Below are positions 1 to 8,543 of a stretch of DNA of 64,000 bases, piece after piece (the first letter of the stretch is position 1; each line of letters begins with the position of its first letter). Under the pieces are notes generated by a model, which was not told the DNA's origin, searched no databases, and saw only the letters and a program-made list of their open reading frames with translations. A program made the translations under genes and the position numbers. The stretch is from Rhizorhabdus sp049889055 (lineage in GTDB: Bacteria; Pseudomonadota; Alphaproteobacteria; Sphingomonadales; Sphingomonadaceae), in assembly GCF_049889055.1 (NCBI RefSeq), contig NZ_JBLTWO010000003.1:294129-358128 (forward strand), given 5' to 3'.

Positions 1-708
1 CCGTTCGAACGCGCCGGTGAAGGCGCCGCGCTCATGGCCGAACAGTTCGGACTCGACCAGATTGGCCGGGATCGCGCCGCAGTTCACCGTCACCAGCGGC
101 CCGTCGCGCAGGGAGGACGCGCGATGGATCGCCTGGGCCAGCACTTCCTTGCCGACACCGCTTTCGCCTTCGATCAGGATCGTGGCCGGGGTGGCTGCGG
201 CGCGCATCGCGGTCTCGACCGCGCGCCGGAAACCGGCGGCGTTGCCCACCACGCCTTCGAAGTCGAGCGGTTCGGGCCATTTCTCAGCCATCGGGCGCAG
301 TTCGCCCTGCTGTTCGGGGCCCGTCGATATGGCGGCGTCGAGCGCGGCCATCAGTTTGACCGGGCCGAGCGGCTTGACCAGCACATCGTGCGCACCCTCC
401 CGCATGGCCCGGACCGCCAGATCGGCGCTGTCCTGTGCGGTGATGATGATCAACGGAAGCGACGGCAATGCCTGACGCAATGCGGTGACGCTCGCCATGG
501 CATCGGCGTCGGGCGACCAGAGGTCCGCCAATATGGCATCGATGCGATGGCCGGCCGCTTTGGCGCTTTCGGAAGCCTTGGTGGCGGACACGGCATCGAC
601 GGCACGGAAGACCCGCCATCCCGCACGCTGTGCGACGGCACTCATCAGGCCGGCCTGGGCTGGCTCGGCATCGACCAGCAAGAGCCCCGGGGGGCCGTCG
701 CGACGCAT
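1..708 (-). CDS. Sigma-54-dependent response regulator, NtrC type (C-terminus beyond window edge)
   Basis: Two-component transcription activator that would open sigma-54 promoters after phosphorylation. The visible 236 residues hold a receiver domain (about 5-130) with the likely phospho-acceptor Asp62 (ILADLW) and conserved Lys112 (LVKPLGP). An AAA+ domain begins near residue 150, with Walker A GESGVGKE at 181-188 and the sigma-54-contacting GAFTGA loop at 228-233. The rest of the AAA+ domain and the HTH lie left of position 1. The start is the ATG at 708, with AAGGAG six bases upstream. The acidic pocket at the start of the receiver is poor (LLLVDAEP has only one Asp/Glu pair), so phosphorylation may be weak. 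The partner kinase is not in the window. Confidence 0.9.
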   Translation of the reverse strand, partial: MRRDGPPGLLLVDAEPAQAGLMSAVAQRAGWRVFRAVDAVSATKASESAKAAGHRIDAILADLWSPDADAMASVTALRQALPSLPLIIITAQDSADLAVRAMREGAHDVLVKPLGPVKLMAALDAAISTGPEQQGELRPMAEKWPEPLDFEGVVGNAAGFRRAVETAMRAAATPATILIEGESGVGKEVLAQAIHRASSLRDGPLVTVNCGAIPANLVESELFGHERGAFTGAFER

Positions 709-861
709 CCGCTACTCCTTCGCGACTGGCCCTAGCAAAGAAATGCTAAGCAAAATTAAACTGGTACAAAGGGCGGGCGCCGCGACGGCATTTGTTCTTG
801 AGGCGCTGTTGGCCTACGACTAGAAGGACGCCGAAAATACCGTCATTGCGAGGGGTGTAAT

Positions 862-1005
862 ATGTCCGACGAACAGGGTGCGCCGATGGATTACAAGGCT
901 CACAACAACACCTATTCCGGTTTTCTGGGGCTGCTCAAGTGGGGCACCATCCTCAGTGCGGCGACCGGCCTCCTCGTCATCTTCCTGATCGCGCCCAAGG
1001 GCTGA
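862..1005 (+). CDS. aa3-type cytochrome c oxidase subunit IV-like small membrane protein
   Basis: A 47-residue protein with a short polar N-terminus and one hydrophobic segment near residues 25-43 (GTILSAATGLLVIFLIAP), the size and layout of the bacterial aa3-type oxidase subunit IV family. It ends four bases before the TTG start of pntAA, so it is the first gene of the transhydrogenase operon. This small gene upstream of pnt is common in alphaproteobacteria. An SD-like GAGGGG precedes the ATG. The role is structural or unknown; the family assignment rests on size, topology and neighbourhood. Confidence 0.8.
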   Translation: MSDEQGAPMDYKAHNNTYSGFLGLLKWGTILSAATGLLVIFLIAPKG

Positions 1006-1009
1006 TCCC

Positions 1010-2131
1010 TTGAGGATAGCGGTGCTGAAGGAGTCGGCAGCCGGGGAAACCCGGGTGGCCGCCACCCCCGAGACTGTGAAGAAATTCATTGCGCTCGGGG
1101 CCGAAGTCGCAGTCGAGGCCGGGGCCGGAGTCACCGCTTCCATTGCCGACAATGATTATGCCGCGGCCGGTGCCGTGGTCGGCGATCGCACGGCGACGCT
1201 GGCCGGCGCCGACATCGTGCTGGGCATTCAGGGGCCGGACCCCGACTCCCTTGGCGGGACGAAGCCGGGCGCCTGGATCGTGGCGGGGCTCAACCCGTTC
1301 GGAGAGCGGGCGCGGGTCGACGCCTATGCGGCCAAGGGCTTCGAGGCGCTGGCGATGGAGTTCATGCCGCGCATTACCCGCGCGCAGTCGATGGACATAT
1401 TGTCGTCGCAGTCGAACCTCGCCGGCTACAAGGCGGTGCTGGTCGCTGCCAACGAATATGGCCGCGCCTTCCCGATGATGATGACGGCAGCGGGCACGGT
1501 TTCTGCCGCTCGCGCCTTCATCATGGGTGTCGGCGTCGCCGGCCTTCAGGCGATCGCGACCGCGCGCCGCCTCGGCGCACAGGTTTCCGCGACCGACGTG
1601 CGCTCGGCGACCCGTGAGCAGATCATGTCGCTCGGCGCCAAGCCGATCTTCGTCGAGAAGGTCGCGGGCATCGAGGGCGAAGGCGCCGGTGGCTATGCGA
1701 CCGAGATGTCTGAGGAATATCAGAAGGCCCAGGCCGAACTGGTCTCCGCCCATATCGCCAAGCAGGACATCGTCATCACGACCGCCCTGATCCCGGGACG
1801 CGCGGCGCCTCGGCTGATCTCGGATGCGCAGATCGCGACGATGCGGTCGGGCTCGGTGATCGTCGATCTCGCGGCCGAGAGCGGCGGCAATGTCGAAGGC
1901 TGTGTCGCCGGCGAGACGGTCGTGCGCCACGGCGTCAAGATCGTCGGCGCGAAGAACATGGCGGGCACGCTCGCGGCGGACTCGTCGGCGCTCTTCTCGC
2001 GCAACCTGTTCAACTTCCTCAGCGCCTTCTGGGACAAGGAAGCCAACAAGCCGATCCTCGACGAGGAAATCGGCGACGCGATCCGACTGACGCAGGGCGG
2101 CAAGGTCGTCAACGCCCGGCTGCTCGGCTGA
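1010..2131 (+). CDS. pntAA: NAD(P) transhydrogenase subunit alpha, part 1
   Basis: Soluble NAD(H)-binding domain I of proton-translocating transhydrogenase, which exchanges hydride between NADH and NADP+ using the proton gradient. At 373 residues it has the length of the split alpha subunit of alphaproteobacteria. An AlaDH/PNT N-terminal domain starts with RIAVLKES and is followed by a Rossmann fold with GVGVAGLQAIATARRLG near residue 170 and a dimer-forming C-terminal part. The TTG start is chosen because the family begins exactly at this (M)RIAVLKE segment. It is followed by pntAB 18 bases on and pntB, forming one operon. Confidence 0.95.
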   Translation: MRIAVLKESAAGETRVAATPETVKKFIALGAEVAVEAGAGVTASIADNDYAAAGAVVGDRTATLAGADIVLGIQGPDPDSLGGTKPGAWIVAGLNPFGERARVDAYAAKGFEALAMEFMPRITRAQSMDILSSQSNLAGYKAVLVAANEYGRAFPMMMTAAGTVSAARAFIMGVGVAGLQAIATARRLGAQVSATDVRSATREQIMSLGAKPIFVEKVAGIEGEGAGGYATEMSEEYQKAQAELVSAHIAKQDIVITTALIPGRAAPRLISDAQIATMRSGSVIVDLAAESGGNVEGCVAGETVVRHGVKIVGAKNMAGTLAADSSALFSRNLFNFLSAFWDKEANKPILDEEIGDAIRLTQGGKVVNARLLG

Positions 2132-2149
2132 TCGGGGAAGGGGGAACAT

Positions 2150-2440
2150 ATGGACTTCATCTCGATCCTGTCGATCTTCGTCATGGCCTGCTTCGTGGGC
2201 TATTATGTCGTCTGGTCGGTCACGCCCGCGCTGCACACGCCGCTCATGGCGGTTACCAACGCCATCTCGTCGGTCATCATCGTCGGTGCGCTGATCGCCA
2301 GCGCGACGGCTTCGGGCGGCGCCCTGGGCAAATATCTGGGCCTCGTGGCCGTCGTCTTCGCGAGCATCAACATCTTCGGCGGCTTTGCGGTCACCGAACG
2401 CATGCTGGCGATGTACAAGAAAAAAGACCGCAAGGGCTGA
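2150..2440 (+). CDS. pntAB: NAD(P) transhydrogenase subunit alpha, part 2
   Basis: A 96-residue membrane protein that supplies part of the proton channel (domain II) of transhydrogenase. Several hydrophobic helices are visible, from FISILSIFVMACFVGYYVVW near the N-terminus to an amphipathic end in KKKDRKG. It lies between pntAA and pntB with short gaps and an SD GGGGGAA ahead of the ATG. The split of the alpha subunit into two genes is the usual alphaproteobacterial arrangement. Confidence 0.95.
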   Translation: MDFISILSIFVMACFVGYYVVWSVTPALHTPLMAVTNAISSVIIVGALIASATASGGALGKYLGLVAVVFASINIFGGFAVTERMLAMYKKKDRKG

Positions 2441-2461
2441 GCCGGGCAGGGGGATATAGAC

Positions 2462-3877
2462 ATGCATGAACTCGCTGCCACGCCCGCCTGGGCATCGCTC
2501 GCCTATCTGATCTCGGGGGTGTTGTTCATCCTCGCGCTGCGCGGGCTTTCGAGCCCGGCTACCTCGCGCCGGGGCAACCGCTTCGGCATGATCGGTATGC
2601 TGATCGCCGTCGCGACCACGCTGATCCTGCACAATACCGGTCTCGTCGAGATCGGCATCGCCATCGCGATCGGCGGTGTCATCGGTTACGTGACCGCACA
2701 GCGGATCGCGATGACGGCGATGCCGCAGCTCGTCGCCGCCTTCCACTCGCTGGTCGGTCTCGCGGCCGTGCTGGTCGCAGGGGCGGCCTTCCTCAATCCC
2801 GGCGATTTCGGGATCGTGGATCAGGCCACCGGCCACATCCTGCAGGTCAGCCGGATCGAAATGGGCCTCGGCGTCGCGATCGGTGCGATCACCTTCTCGG
2901 GTTCGGTCATCGCCTTCCTCAAGCTCAACGGCAATATGTCGGGCTCTCCGATCATGCTGCCGGGACGCCATGTCATCAACCTGGGTACCCTTGCGGCGAT
3001 CCTGGGCCTGATCGGCTATTTCCTGACCGATGACGCGCAGTGGGTGTTCTTCACGATCACCGCGCTCAGCTTCGTCATCGGCTTCCTGCTGATCATCCCG
3101 ATCGGTGGCGCCGACATGCCGGTCGTCGTGTCGATGCTGAACAGCTATTCGGGCTGGGCGGCCGCAGCGATGGGCTTCACCCTGCACAACACGGCGATGA
3201 TCGTCACCGGCGCGCTCGTCGGCTCGTCGGGCGCGATCCTCAGCTACATCATGTGCAAGGCGATGAACCGCAGCTTCATCAGCGTCATCGCGGGCGGCTT
3301 CGGTGCGGCTCCCGAGGCATCGGGTGGCGCGGCGAAGGTCGATCGCCCGTGGAAGCGCGGCTCGGCCGACGATGCCGCCTTCCTGATGGGTCAGGCCGAG
3401 CAGGTCATCATCGTTCCCGGCTATGGCATGGCGGTCAGCCAGGCGCAGCATGTGCTCCGCGAAATGGGCGATGTCCTCAAGGAAGCCGGCGTTCGCGTGA
3501 AATATGCGATCCATCCGGTCGCCGGCCGTATGCCCGGCCACATGAACGTGCTGCTGGCGGAAGCCAATGTGCCCTATGACGAGGTGTTCGAGCTCGAGGA
3601 CATCAACAGCGAGTTCTCGCAGACCGACGTCGCTTTCGTCATCGGGGCCAACGACGTGACCAACCCGGCGGCGAAGACGGACAAGAGCTCGCCGATCTAC
3701 GGCATGCCGATCCTCGACGTCGAGAAGGCCAAGACCGTGCTGTTCGTGAAGCGCTCGATGGGCGGTGTCGGCTATGCCGGTGTGGACAACGACGTCTTCT
3801 ACATGGACAACACGATGATGCTGCTCGGCGACGCCAAGAAGATGGTCGAGGAGATCGTCAAGGCGATGGCGCACTAA
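2462..3877 (+). CDS. pntB: NAD(P) transhydrogenase subunit beta
   Basis: A 471-residue beta subunit. The N-terminal half has about eight or nine hydrophobic helices that complete the proton channel. The C-terminal domain III (about residue 290 onward) binds NADP(H), with the GYGMAVSQAQH fingerprint near residue 321, then FVIGANDVTNPAA and KRSMGGVGYAGVDN further on. Last gene of the operon; a strong hairpin with a T-run follows 22 bases after the stop. Confidence 0.96.
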   Translation: MHELAATPAWASLAYLISGVLFILALRGLSSPATSRRGNRFGMIGMLIAVATTLILHNTGLVEIGIAIAIGGVIGYVTAQRIAMTAMPQLVAAFHSLVGLAAVLVAGAAFLNPGDFGIVDQATGHILQVSRIEMGLGVAIGAITFSGSVIAFLKLNGNMSGSPIMLPGRHVINLGTLAAILGLIGYFLTDDAQWVFFTITALSFVIGFLLIIPIGGADMPVVVSMLNSYSGWAAAAMGFTLHNTAMIVTGALVGSSGAILSYIMCKAMNRSFISVIAGGFGAAPEASGGAAKVDRPWKRGSADDAAFLMGQAEQVIIVPGYGMAVSQAQHVLREMGDVLKEAGVRVKYAIHPVAGRMPGHMNVLLAEANVPYDEVFELEDINSEFSQTDVAFVIGANDVTNPAAKTDKSSPIYGMPILDVEKAKTVLFVKRSMGGVGYAGVDNDVFYMDNTMMLLGDAKKMVEEIVKAMAH

Positions 3878-3899
3878 GCGCTCATTCCTGCCATTATAG

Positions 3900-3938
3900 A
3901 GGCCCTTCTCCGCCTGGCGGGGGAGGGCCTTTTCTTTT
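3900..3938 (+). terminator. Rho-independent terminator of the pnt operon
   Basis: A 15-bp stem with a few G-U or mismatched positions (arms 3900-3914 and 3919-3931, loop TGGC region) followed directly by TTTTCTTTT. It lies just after the pntB stop codon. Confidence 0.85.
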
Positions 3939-4077
3939 GATCGCCTCCATCCGCTTGCGGATGTTGCAGCCCGGACAATGAACGGGTGCAGTGCGCGGAA
4001 TTGAACCGGCCCGCCCCTTGGCTCATCCTCCGTCCCGCACGCATCCTGGCGTCGCCCAAGACGAAGAGGGGCCTATC

Positions 4078-4800
4078 ATGTTTCGATCCTTTGCGCGTTC
4101 CGTCACCCTCGGCCTTGCCGTTCTGGGCGCGATAGCCACGACAGCCGGCCATGCGGAAGAGGCCAAGGCGGTCCGCGACGCGCAGGGCCTTTGGGCCTAT
4201 ACGCTGCTGAAGGCGGGACGCAGCGGGGAGGAAATGCCCCTCACCGGCATCATCCTCTACAAGGATGGTCTGTTCGCGCAGCAGGCGATCTTCGACGGTG
4301 AGCCGTTCGAGACGCGTGGCGCGATGGCGCATGCAGGAACCTTCGGTCCCGGTCCGAGCGGCATTCACATGGTGGCCGAACAGACGATCGGCATCGATCC
4401 GGCCAAGCAGCCGGCACTAAGCTTCCGCAAGGACACCCAGCACGACATCTCGGTGACGCGCGATGGCGATGCCCTGACGCTCGTTTTCGGATCCGGGACC
4501 GTACAGAAGTTCCGCCAGATCGGCCCGGCCGATGGCGACATCTACAAGCTCGAACAGGGCGTTCTGGCGCTCGTCGACGGCCATTTCGTGCTGGTCTCGG
4601 GGGACGAGAAGGGCGTGGTGACCGGCTATGGCAAGGCCGTCAAGCAGGGCGATGGCTATAGGCTGGAGATCATCCGCTGGTCGGAAGCGACCCCCGCCAA
4701 GGCCGTCAACCGCAAGGATGGCACGATCAAGGCGAGTTTCGACGGCAAGACCTTCACCCTGGCCGACGGCCGCAGCTTCAAGGTCGTACCGAAGGGCTGA
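4078..4800 (+). CDS. Exported lipocalin-like protein of unknown function
   Basis: A 240-residue protein with a Sec signal peptide (MFRSFARSVTLGLAVLGAIA... cleaved near GHAEE). The mature part is rich in short beta strands and starts with a GLWAYTLLKAG segment like lipocalin-type domains, but I cannot place it in a family. The ATG at 4078 is chosen over the in-frame start 87 bases upstream because it begins the signal peptide and follows an AGAGGGG SD. It is a single gene between the pnt terminator and a convergent oxygenase gene. Expected to act in the periplasm or envelope. Confidence 0.75.
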   Translation: MFRSFARSVTLGLAVLGAIATTAGHAEEAKAVRDAQGLWAYTLLKAGRSGEEMPLTGIILYKDGLFAQQAIFDGEPFETRGAMAHAGTFGPGPSGIHMVAEQTIGIDPAKQPALSFRKDTQHDISVTRDGDALTLVFGSGTVQKFRQIGPADGDIYKLEQGVLALVDGHFVLVSGDEKGVVTGYGKAVKQGDGYRLEIIRWSEATPAKAVNRKDGTIKASFDGKTFTLADGRSFKVVPKG

Positions 4801-4807
4801 TAGCAAT

Positions 4808-4885
4808 CGGAAGCGCCCTCTTGCTATTTAGCAGCCGGCGCTTCCGACACCGCCTGGAGCGTGTTCACGATGAGTGAACGCGCTC
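4808..4885. terminator. Two inverted repeats between convergent genes
   Basis: A perfect 10-bp inverted repeat (4808-4817 with 4837-4846) is followed by a 12-bp repeat with one G-U pair (4857-4868 with 4874-4885, loop GATGA). They lie between convergent genes and probably end transcription from both sides, although no long T-run follows. Confidence 0.5.
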
Positions 4886-4941
4886 TTGCCTTTCGAAACC
4901 GCATTCTCCGAGCCATTGACCGAGTTCGGTCAACTTCTGCT

Positions 4942-5724
4942 CTAGCGAAACCAGATCGAAAAATTGAACCGCTGGAAATCGGCCGCCGCCTGGGACAGCG
5001 GCAATACGCTGTGGTCGAGCCCGGAGTTGACGTCGAACAGGATCATCCGGTTCGGCAGGGGATCGACAATCCGGTCGCCATCGCGCGCATGCATGACGAA
5101 CTGGCCGCCCATGGCGGGGGTCCAGCCATCGCTGAAATAGAGCAGTGCGCAGATCGTCCGGCCGCCGATCGCATCGTCATGGCGCCGCGCAAGGTCACCG
5201 AAGACCATGCGGCGGATGAGCAATTCCTGCAGAGCATCAGGGCGTCGACCGGCGATGACGCCCAGCAGGTCCATAAAGGCAGGGCTCGTCAACAGCGTCT
5301 TGAAACGGACGAGATCGACTATGCCCGGGGAAAGCTCGCGTCCGCGCCTCACACGTTCGAACGCTTGATGCTGGAAGAAGCGCTCCGCAGGGGCCGCCTC
5401 GGCGAAGTCGGCCGCGTCGACCCATTTTACGGCATTCTGCCCAACGGTACCGTCCTCGCCGGCAGAGGGCATCAGTCCATGACGCGGGCCCCAAGCGACA
5501 TCCGATTTCAGGGCATCGGCTATCCGACGATATCGCGCCGGCAGCAGTACGTCGTCGATGACCACCATGCGGGCGTCATCCTCTGCGAAGCGGCGAGCGG
5601 CAACATGGCAGGAATCGGTGTCGAGGGTGGTAGCTGACAACCAGTCGGTCAGTGGCGAAGCCGGCAAACTCAATTTGCAACCCTTTCTCGGCCAGCTGAG
5701 CCTAACCGGATCGCTGCCTAGCAT
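4942..5724 (-). CDS. 2-oxoglutarate/Fe(II)-dependent oxygenase (prolyl-hydroxylase-like fold)
   Basis: Likely hydroxylase using Fe(II), O2 and 2-oxoglutarate. The double-stranded beta-helix core lies at about residues 165-260. Counting from the ATG at 5724 (260 residues), the iron ligands appear to be H182 and D184 (RRHDDA) and H238 (LDHSVLPL), with R252 as the 2-oxoglutarate anchor (QRFNFSIWF). An in-frame TTG at 5745 and a later TTG near residue 18 are other possible starts; none has a clean SD. It diverges from the 55-residue peptide gene at 5797, so the peptide is a conceivable substrate, but that link is inference. It could equally act on a free amino acid or a protein. Confidence 0.8.
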   Translation of the reverse strand: MLGSDPVRLSWPRKGCKLSLPASPLTDWLSATTLDTDSCHVAARRFAEDDARMVVIDDVLLPARYRRIADALKSDVAWGPRHGLMPSAGEDGTVGQNAVKWVDAADFAEAAPAERFFQHQAFERVRRGRELSPGIVDLVRFKTLLTSPAFMDLLGVIAGRRPDALQELLIRRMVFGDLARRHDDAIGGRTICALLYFSDGWTPAMGGQFVMHARDGDRIVDPLPNRMILFDVNSGLDHSVLPLSQAAADFQRFNFSIWFR

Positions 5725-5796
5725 CTTCTTGGATCTAAGAGGCAACCATAGTATTGGGGGGCGGAGACATCGGAATTCAGGCGAGGGGTTTTTGCA

Positions 5797-5964
5797 ATGG
5801 CGCAGTCGGACAGAAAAGATATGGACGTGCTCGAGGCAGAGTGCGCGCAGCCATCAGCTTCGGCCAAGGGCATTTGGAGCACGCCTTCACTGACGATAGT
5901 CGATCTGTCGGATTCAACCTTGGCGATGGGGGCTGGCTCGTCAGACTCAGGTATTCTCAGCTGA
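5797..5964 (+). CDS. Candidate lasso-type (paeninodin-like) RiPP precursor peptide
   Basis: A 55-residue peptide with SD GAGGGG eight bases before its ATG. Residues 27-42 read WSTPSLTIVDLSDSTL, which fits the leader pattern of paeninodin/fusilassin-type lasso precursors: aromatic-x-x-P-x-L-x-x-x-(D/G) followed by a Thr at the penultimate leader position. That would leave a 13-residue core, AMGAGSSDSGILS, in which the N-terminal Ala1 and Asp8 could form an eight-residue ring. Base composition is visibly less GC-rich than its neighbours, with AGA, AAA and ATA codons. An oxygenase lies divergently upstream and an MFS carrier follows. No cyclase or leader peptidase is present in the window. The class is inferred from the motif alone. 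Confidence 0.6.
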   Translation: MAQSDRKDMDVLEAECAQPSASAKGIWSTPSLTIVDLSDSTLAMGAGSSDSGILS

Positions 5965-6171
5965 GGTGTTTTATGTGAGGGCGGCTTTGCTCTGCAACTT
6001 CGTTGCTGCAGGATAAGCTGCTCCGTCCTTTCGCAACGCTGATCCGCGCGCAGGATTGCCCCATCCGTCATTAGCGGTCATGGCGGCACCGTGACCCGAC
6101 GCACCAGCCGCCCTGACAGCAACAACAGTGCGCCCGAGCAGAATGCTCGCACCGGCGGAGGGGAAGACCCG

Positions 6172-7338
6172 ATGCGCCGGGGGCAGGTCGACCATGGCCG
6201 CGCCCGCGCGGCGCTCTTTCTCGCGGGCTTCGCGACCTTTTCCCTGCTCTGGTGCACCCAGCCGCTGCTGCCCGCCTTCGCCGCCCATTTCGGATTGAGC
6301 GCGCCGACCAGCGCGCTGGCCCAGTCAATGACGGCCGGCGCCATTGCCGGGACGAGCATGGTCGCCGCCGCGCTGTCGCACCTCTTCACGCGCCGCCGGC
6401 TGATGTTCACGGTGATGCTGGTCGCCGCGCTTCTCAACCTGGCCGTCGCCTTCGCGCCGAACTGGTCGGCGCTGCTATTTGCTCGTTTTCTCCAGGGGGC
6501 GGCGCTGGGCGGGGTGCCGGTGGTCGCGATGGCCTATCTGGCCGAGGAGATGGACGGTCGCGACCTGCCTCGCGCGATCGGTCTCTACGTAGCGGGCACG
6601 GCCTTCGGGGCGATGATGGGGCGGGTGGCGGTCGGGGGGATTGCCGACCTGCTGGACTGGCGCGGCGCCATGGCGGTCGTCGGGGTGGTCGACGTCGCAG
6701 CGGCGATCGGCTTCCTGCTGCTGCTACCGGCGTCGCGCAACTTCGCGCCCTCGCGCGGCTTCGATATCGGCGCGCATATCGGGCACTGGCGCGACCAGTT
6801 CCGTTCACCCGCGCTGCGCCGTCTGTTTGCGGTCGGTTTCGCCCTGACCAGCGTCTTCGTCGTGCCGTTCAACTATGCTGGTTTTCGGCTGAGCCATCCG
6901 CCCTATGATCTCGGGCAGGCGGCGAGCAGCCTCATCTTCCTGACCTATGTCTTCGGCATCGCGTCATCCGCGCAGGCGGGCAGCCTGATCGCCCGTATAG
7001 GGCCCAGACGTGCGCTCGCGGCCAGCATCGCCGTGATGACATCGGGCATGGTCATCAGTCTTGCCGAGCCGCTCTGGGCGTTCATCCTCGGCATCATCCT
7101 CGTGACGATGGGGTTCTTCGCCTCGCATGCGATCGCCAGCGGCGAGGTCGGGCGGCAGGCGGGGCCGGCCAAGGCCCATGCGGCCTCGCTTTACCTGTTC
7201 TTCTATTATGCCGGGGTGACCTTGACCGGCTGGGGCGCCGGCTGGTTCTGGGAGCATAGCGGCTGGCTGGGACTGACGGTCGTGACCGGGGCCATCGGCA
7301 TAGCCGGCGTGGTGCTGGCGCTGGGCGGGAGCGACTGA
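6172..7338 (+). CDS. MFS transporter, YnfM/CynX-like
   Basis: A 388-residue inner-membrane carrier with about twelve hydrophobic segments. The loop after the second helix reads HLFTRRRLMF, the usual MFS basic loop, and helix 4 carries ARFLQGAALGGVP. The ATG at 6172 is preferred to a GTG 81 bases upstream because GGAGGGG lies directly before it. It follows the candidate precursor peptide by about 200 bases in the same direction, so an export role is possible; general drug or metabolite efflux is as likely. Confidence 0.85.
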   Translation: MRRGQVDHGRARAALFLAGFATFSLLWCTQPLLPAFAAHFGLSAPTSALAQSMTAGAIAGTSMVAAALSHLFTRRRLMFTVMLVAALLNLAVAFAPNWSALLFARFLQGAALGGVPVVAMAYLAEEMDGRDLPRAIGLYVAGTAFGAMMGRVAVGGIADLLDWRGAMAVVGVVDVAAAIGFLLLLPASRNFAPSRGFDIGAHIGHWRDQFRSPALRRLFAVGFALTSVFVVPFNYAGFRLSHPPYDLGQAASSLIFLTYVFGIASSAQAGSLIARIGPRRALAASIAVMTSGMVISLAEPLWAFILGIILVTMGFFASHAIASGEVGRQAGPAKAHAASLYLFFYYAGVTLTGWGAGWFWEHSGWLGLTVVTGAIGIAGVVLALGGSD

Positions 7339-7350
7339 CCGCTCACGCAG

Positions 7351-7390
7351 ACAAAGAAAGAGCCGGAGATCGTGCGACCTCCGGCTCCTT
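7351..7390. terminator. Bidirectional terminator between convergent genes
   Basis: A 9-bp perfect stem (7360-7368 with 7379-7387). Read on the minus strand it is followed by CTTTCTTT, so it mainly serves the OmpA-like gene and perhaps also the MFS gene. Confidence 0.7.
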
Positions 7391-7425
7391 GGTCATGCCT
7401 TGCAGCGCATGCTGCACCAACTGGC

Positions 7426-8310
7426 TTAGAGGTCGTCCACGCTCTTGCTGACGAGGATGTTGACCGCGACGCGGCGGTTCTGCGCCTTGCCTTCGGGCGT
7501 GTCGTTCGGCGCCAGCGGATCGGCGGTGGCCATGCCGGTCGGGGTCAGCATCCGGTAAGGCTTCCAGCCGCAGGCCTGCTGCAGATAGTTGATCACCCGC
7601 GCCGCGCGCTTCTCGCTCAGCTGCTGGTTGACCTCTTCGGGGCCGGTAGAATCCGTGTAGCCGACCACCAGCATGAGCGCATTCTCGGTCGCCTCGGCCG
7701 TGCTCGCCGTCTGGCAGAGTTGGGCCTTGTCCTCGGGCGACAGCTCCGCCTTGCCGGTGTCGAAATGGACATTGATCGTGTTCTTGATGTTGTACTTGTC
7801 GATATCGCCGAGGCGCCCGCGCAGCGCCTCCGTCGCGGCGATTTGCTCATCGAAGCGCTGGTCGGTGGCGTTGCGGATCATCGAGGCGGTCTTGAAATCG
7901 CCGTTCCGGAAATTGACCTGGCTCGCATAGAGCTCGCTGCCCGCGCCGCCGGCAGGCTGAAGCGTCTTCACCGTCACTGGGAGACCGTTCAGCAGCGCAT
8001 CGAGCCCGAGCTTCTTGTTGCTGCCGAACAGGCCGGACGCGGCCTTGACCCGCGTGGCATCGCCGACCGCGATCACAGTGCTCGTGCCATCGGCCTGCCT
8101 GACCTTTAGCCGGTTGCCCGTGCGAGCCGAGATAACGCCTTTTATTTCAGGACCTTCAGTCATCGTCGAAGGATCCGGAAGAGGAACGCCGTCAACGACA
8201 ATATTCGAGTCGGATGAGCGCTGTTGTTGGGCCGAAAGGCTGGCTGAAGCCGACAGGGCCAGCATAGCCATCATGAAACGAACTCTCCGGTCCTTGGAAT
8301 TGACACGCAT
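7426..8310 (-). CDS. OmpA-family protein with N-terminal DUF5666-like domain
   Basis: A 294-residue exported protein: signal peptide at 1-28 (...MAMLALSASASLSAQ), a small beta domain at about 55-110 (GVISARTGNRLKVRQADGT and following) and an OmpA-like peptidoglycan-binding domain at about 175-290. The latter has NVHFDTGKAEL, GYTDSTG and LSEKRAARVINYL, and ends with NRRVAVNI. It probably tethers the outer membrane to peptidoglycan. The start has AAGGAG eight bases upstream. Single gene with its own terminator. Confidence 0.85.
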   Translation of the reverse strand: MRVNSKDRRVRFMMAMLALSASASLSAQQQRSSDSNIVVDGVPLPDPSTMTEGPEIKGVISARTGNRLKVRQADGTSTVIAVGDATRVKAASGLFGSNKKLGLDALLNGLPVTVKTLQPAGGAGSELYASQVNFRNGDFKTASMIRNATDQRFDEQIAATEALRGRLGDIDKYNIKNTINVHFDTGKAELSPEDKAQLCQTASTAEATENALMLVVGYTDSTGPEEVNQQLSEKRAARVINYLQQACGWKPYRMLTPTGMATADPLAPNDTPEGKAQNRRVAVNILVSKSVDDL

Positions 8311-8543
8311 GAAGCGACTCCTTTGTCTTTCCCCGTCTGCTTTGGGTGTCGTTGACTAGCTGTCTGCCAGATTAACGCCGGACCTGACGGTCGAGAACTT
8401 GCCGCTGACGAGAGTGTATCGCGCGACGAAAGGAGGGCCGCTATGTCCGAATCGGGTGGTCGAGACAGTCGTCCGCTGGCCGGGGATCGGGTGTGGCCAG
8501 CATCGCGCACAGATGGATTCGCGACCCGGAATATGCGGCGGGC

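Noticed and set aside
977..3874. A 965-codon minus-strand open frame opposite the pnt genes
   Set aside because: It is the low-stop antisense frame of GC-rich genes, full of Arg/Asp/His, with no domain; the plus-strand pnt genes are certain.
5718..6071. A 117-codon minus-strand frame opposite the small peptide gene
   Set aside because: No domain, no SD, compositionally random; the plus-strand peptide has both a motif and an SD.
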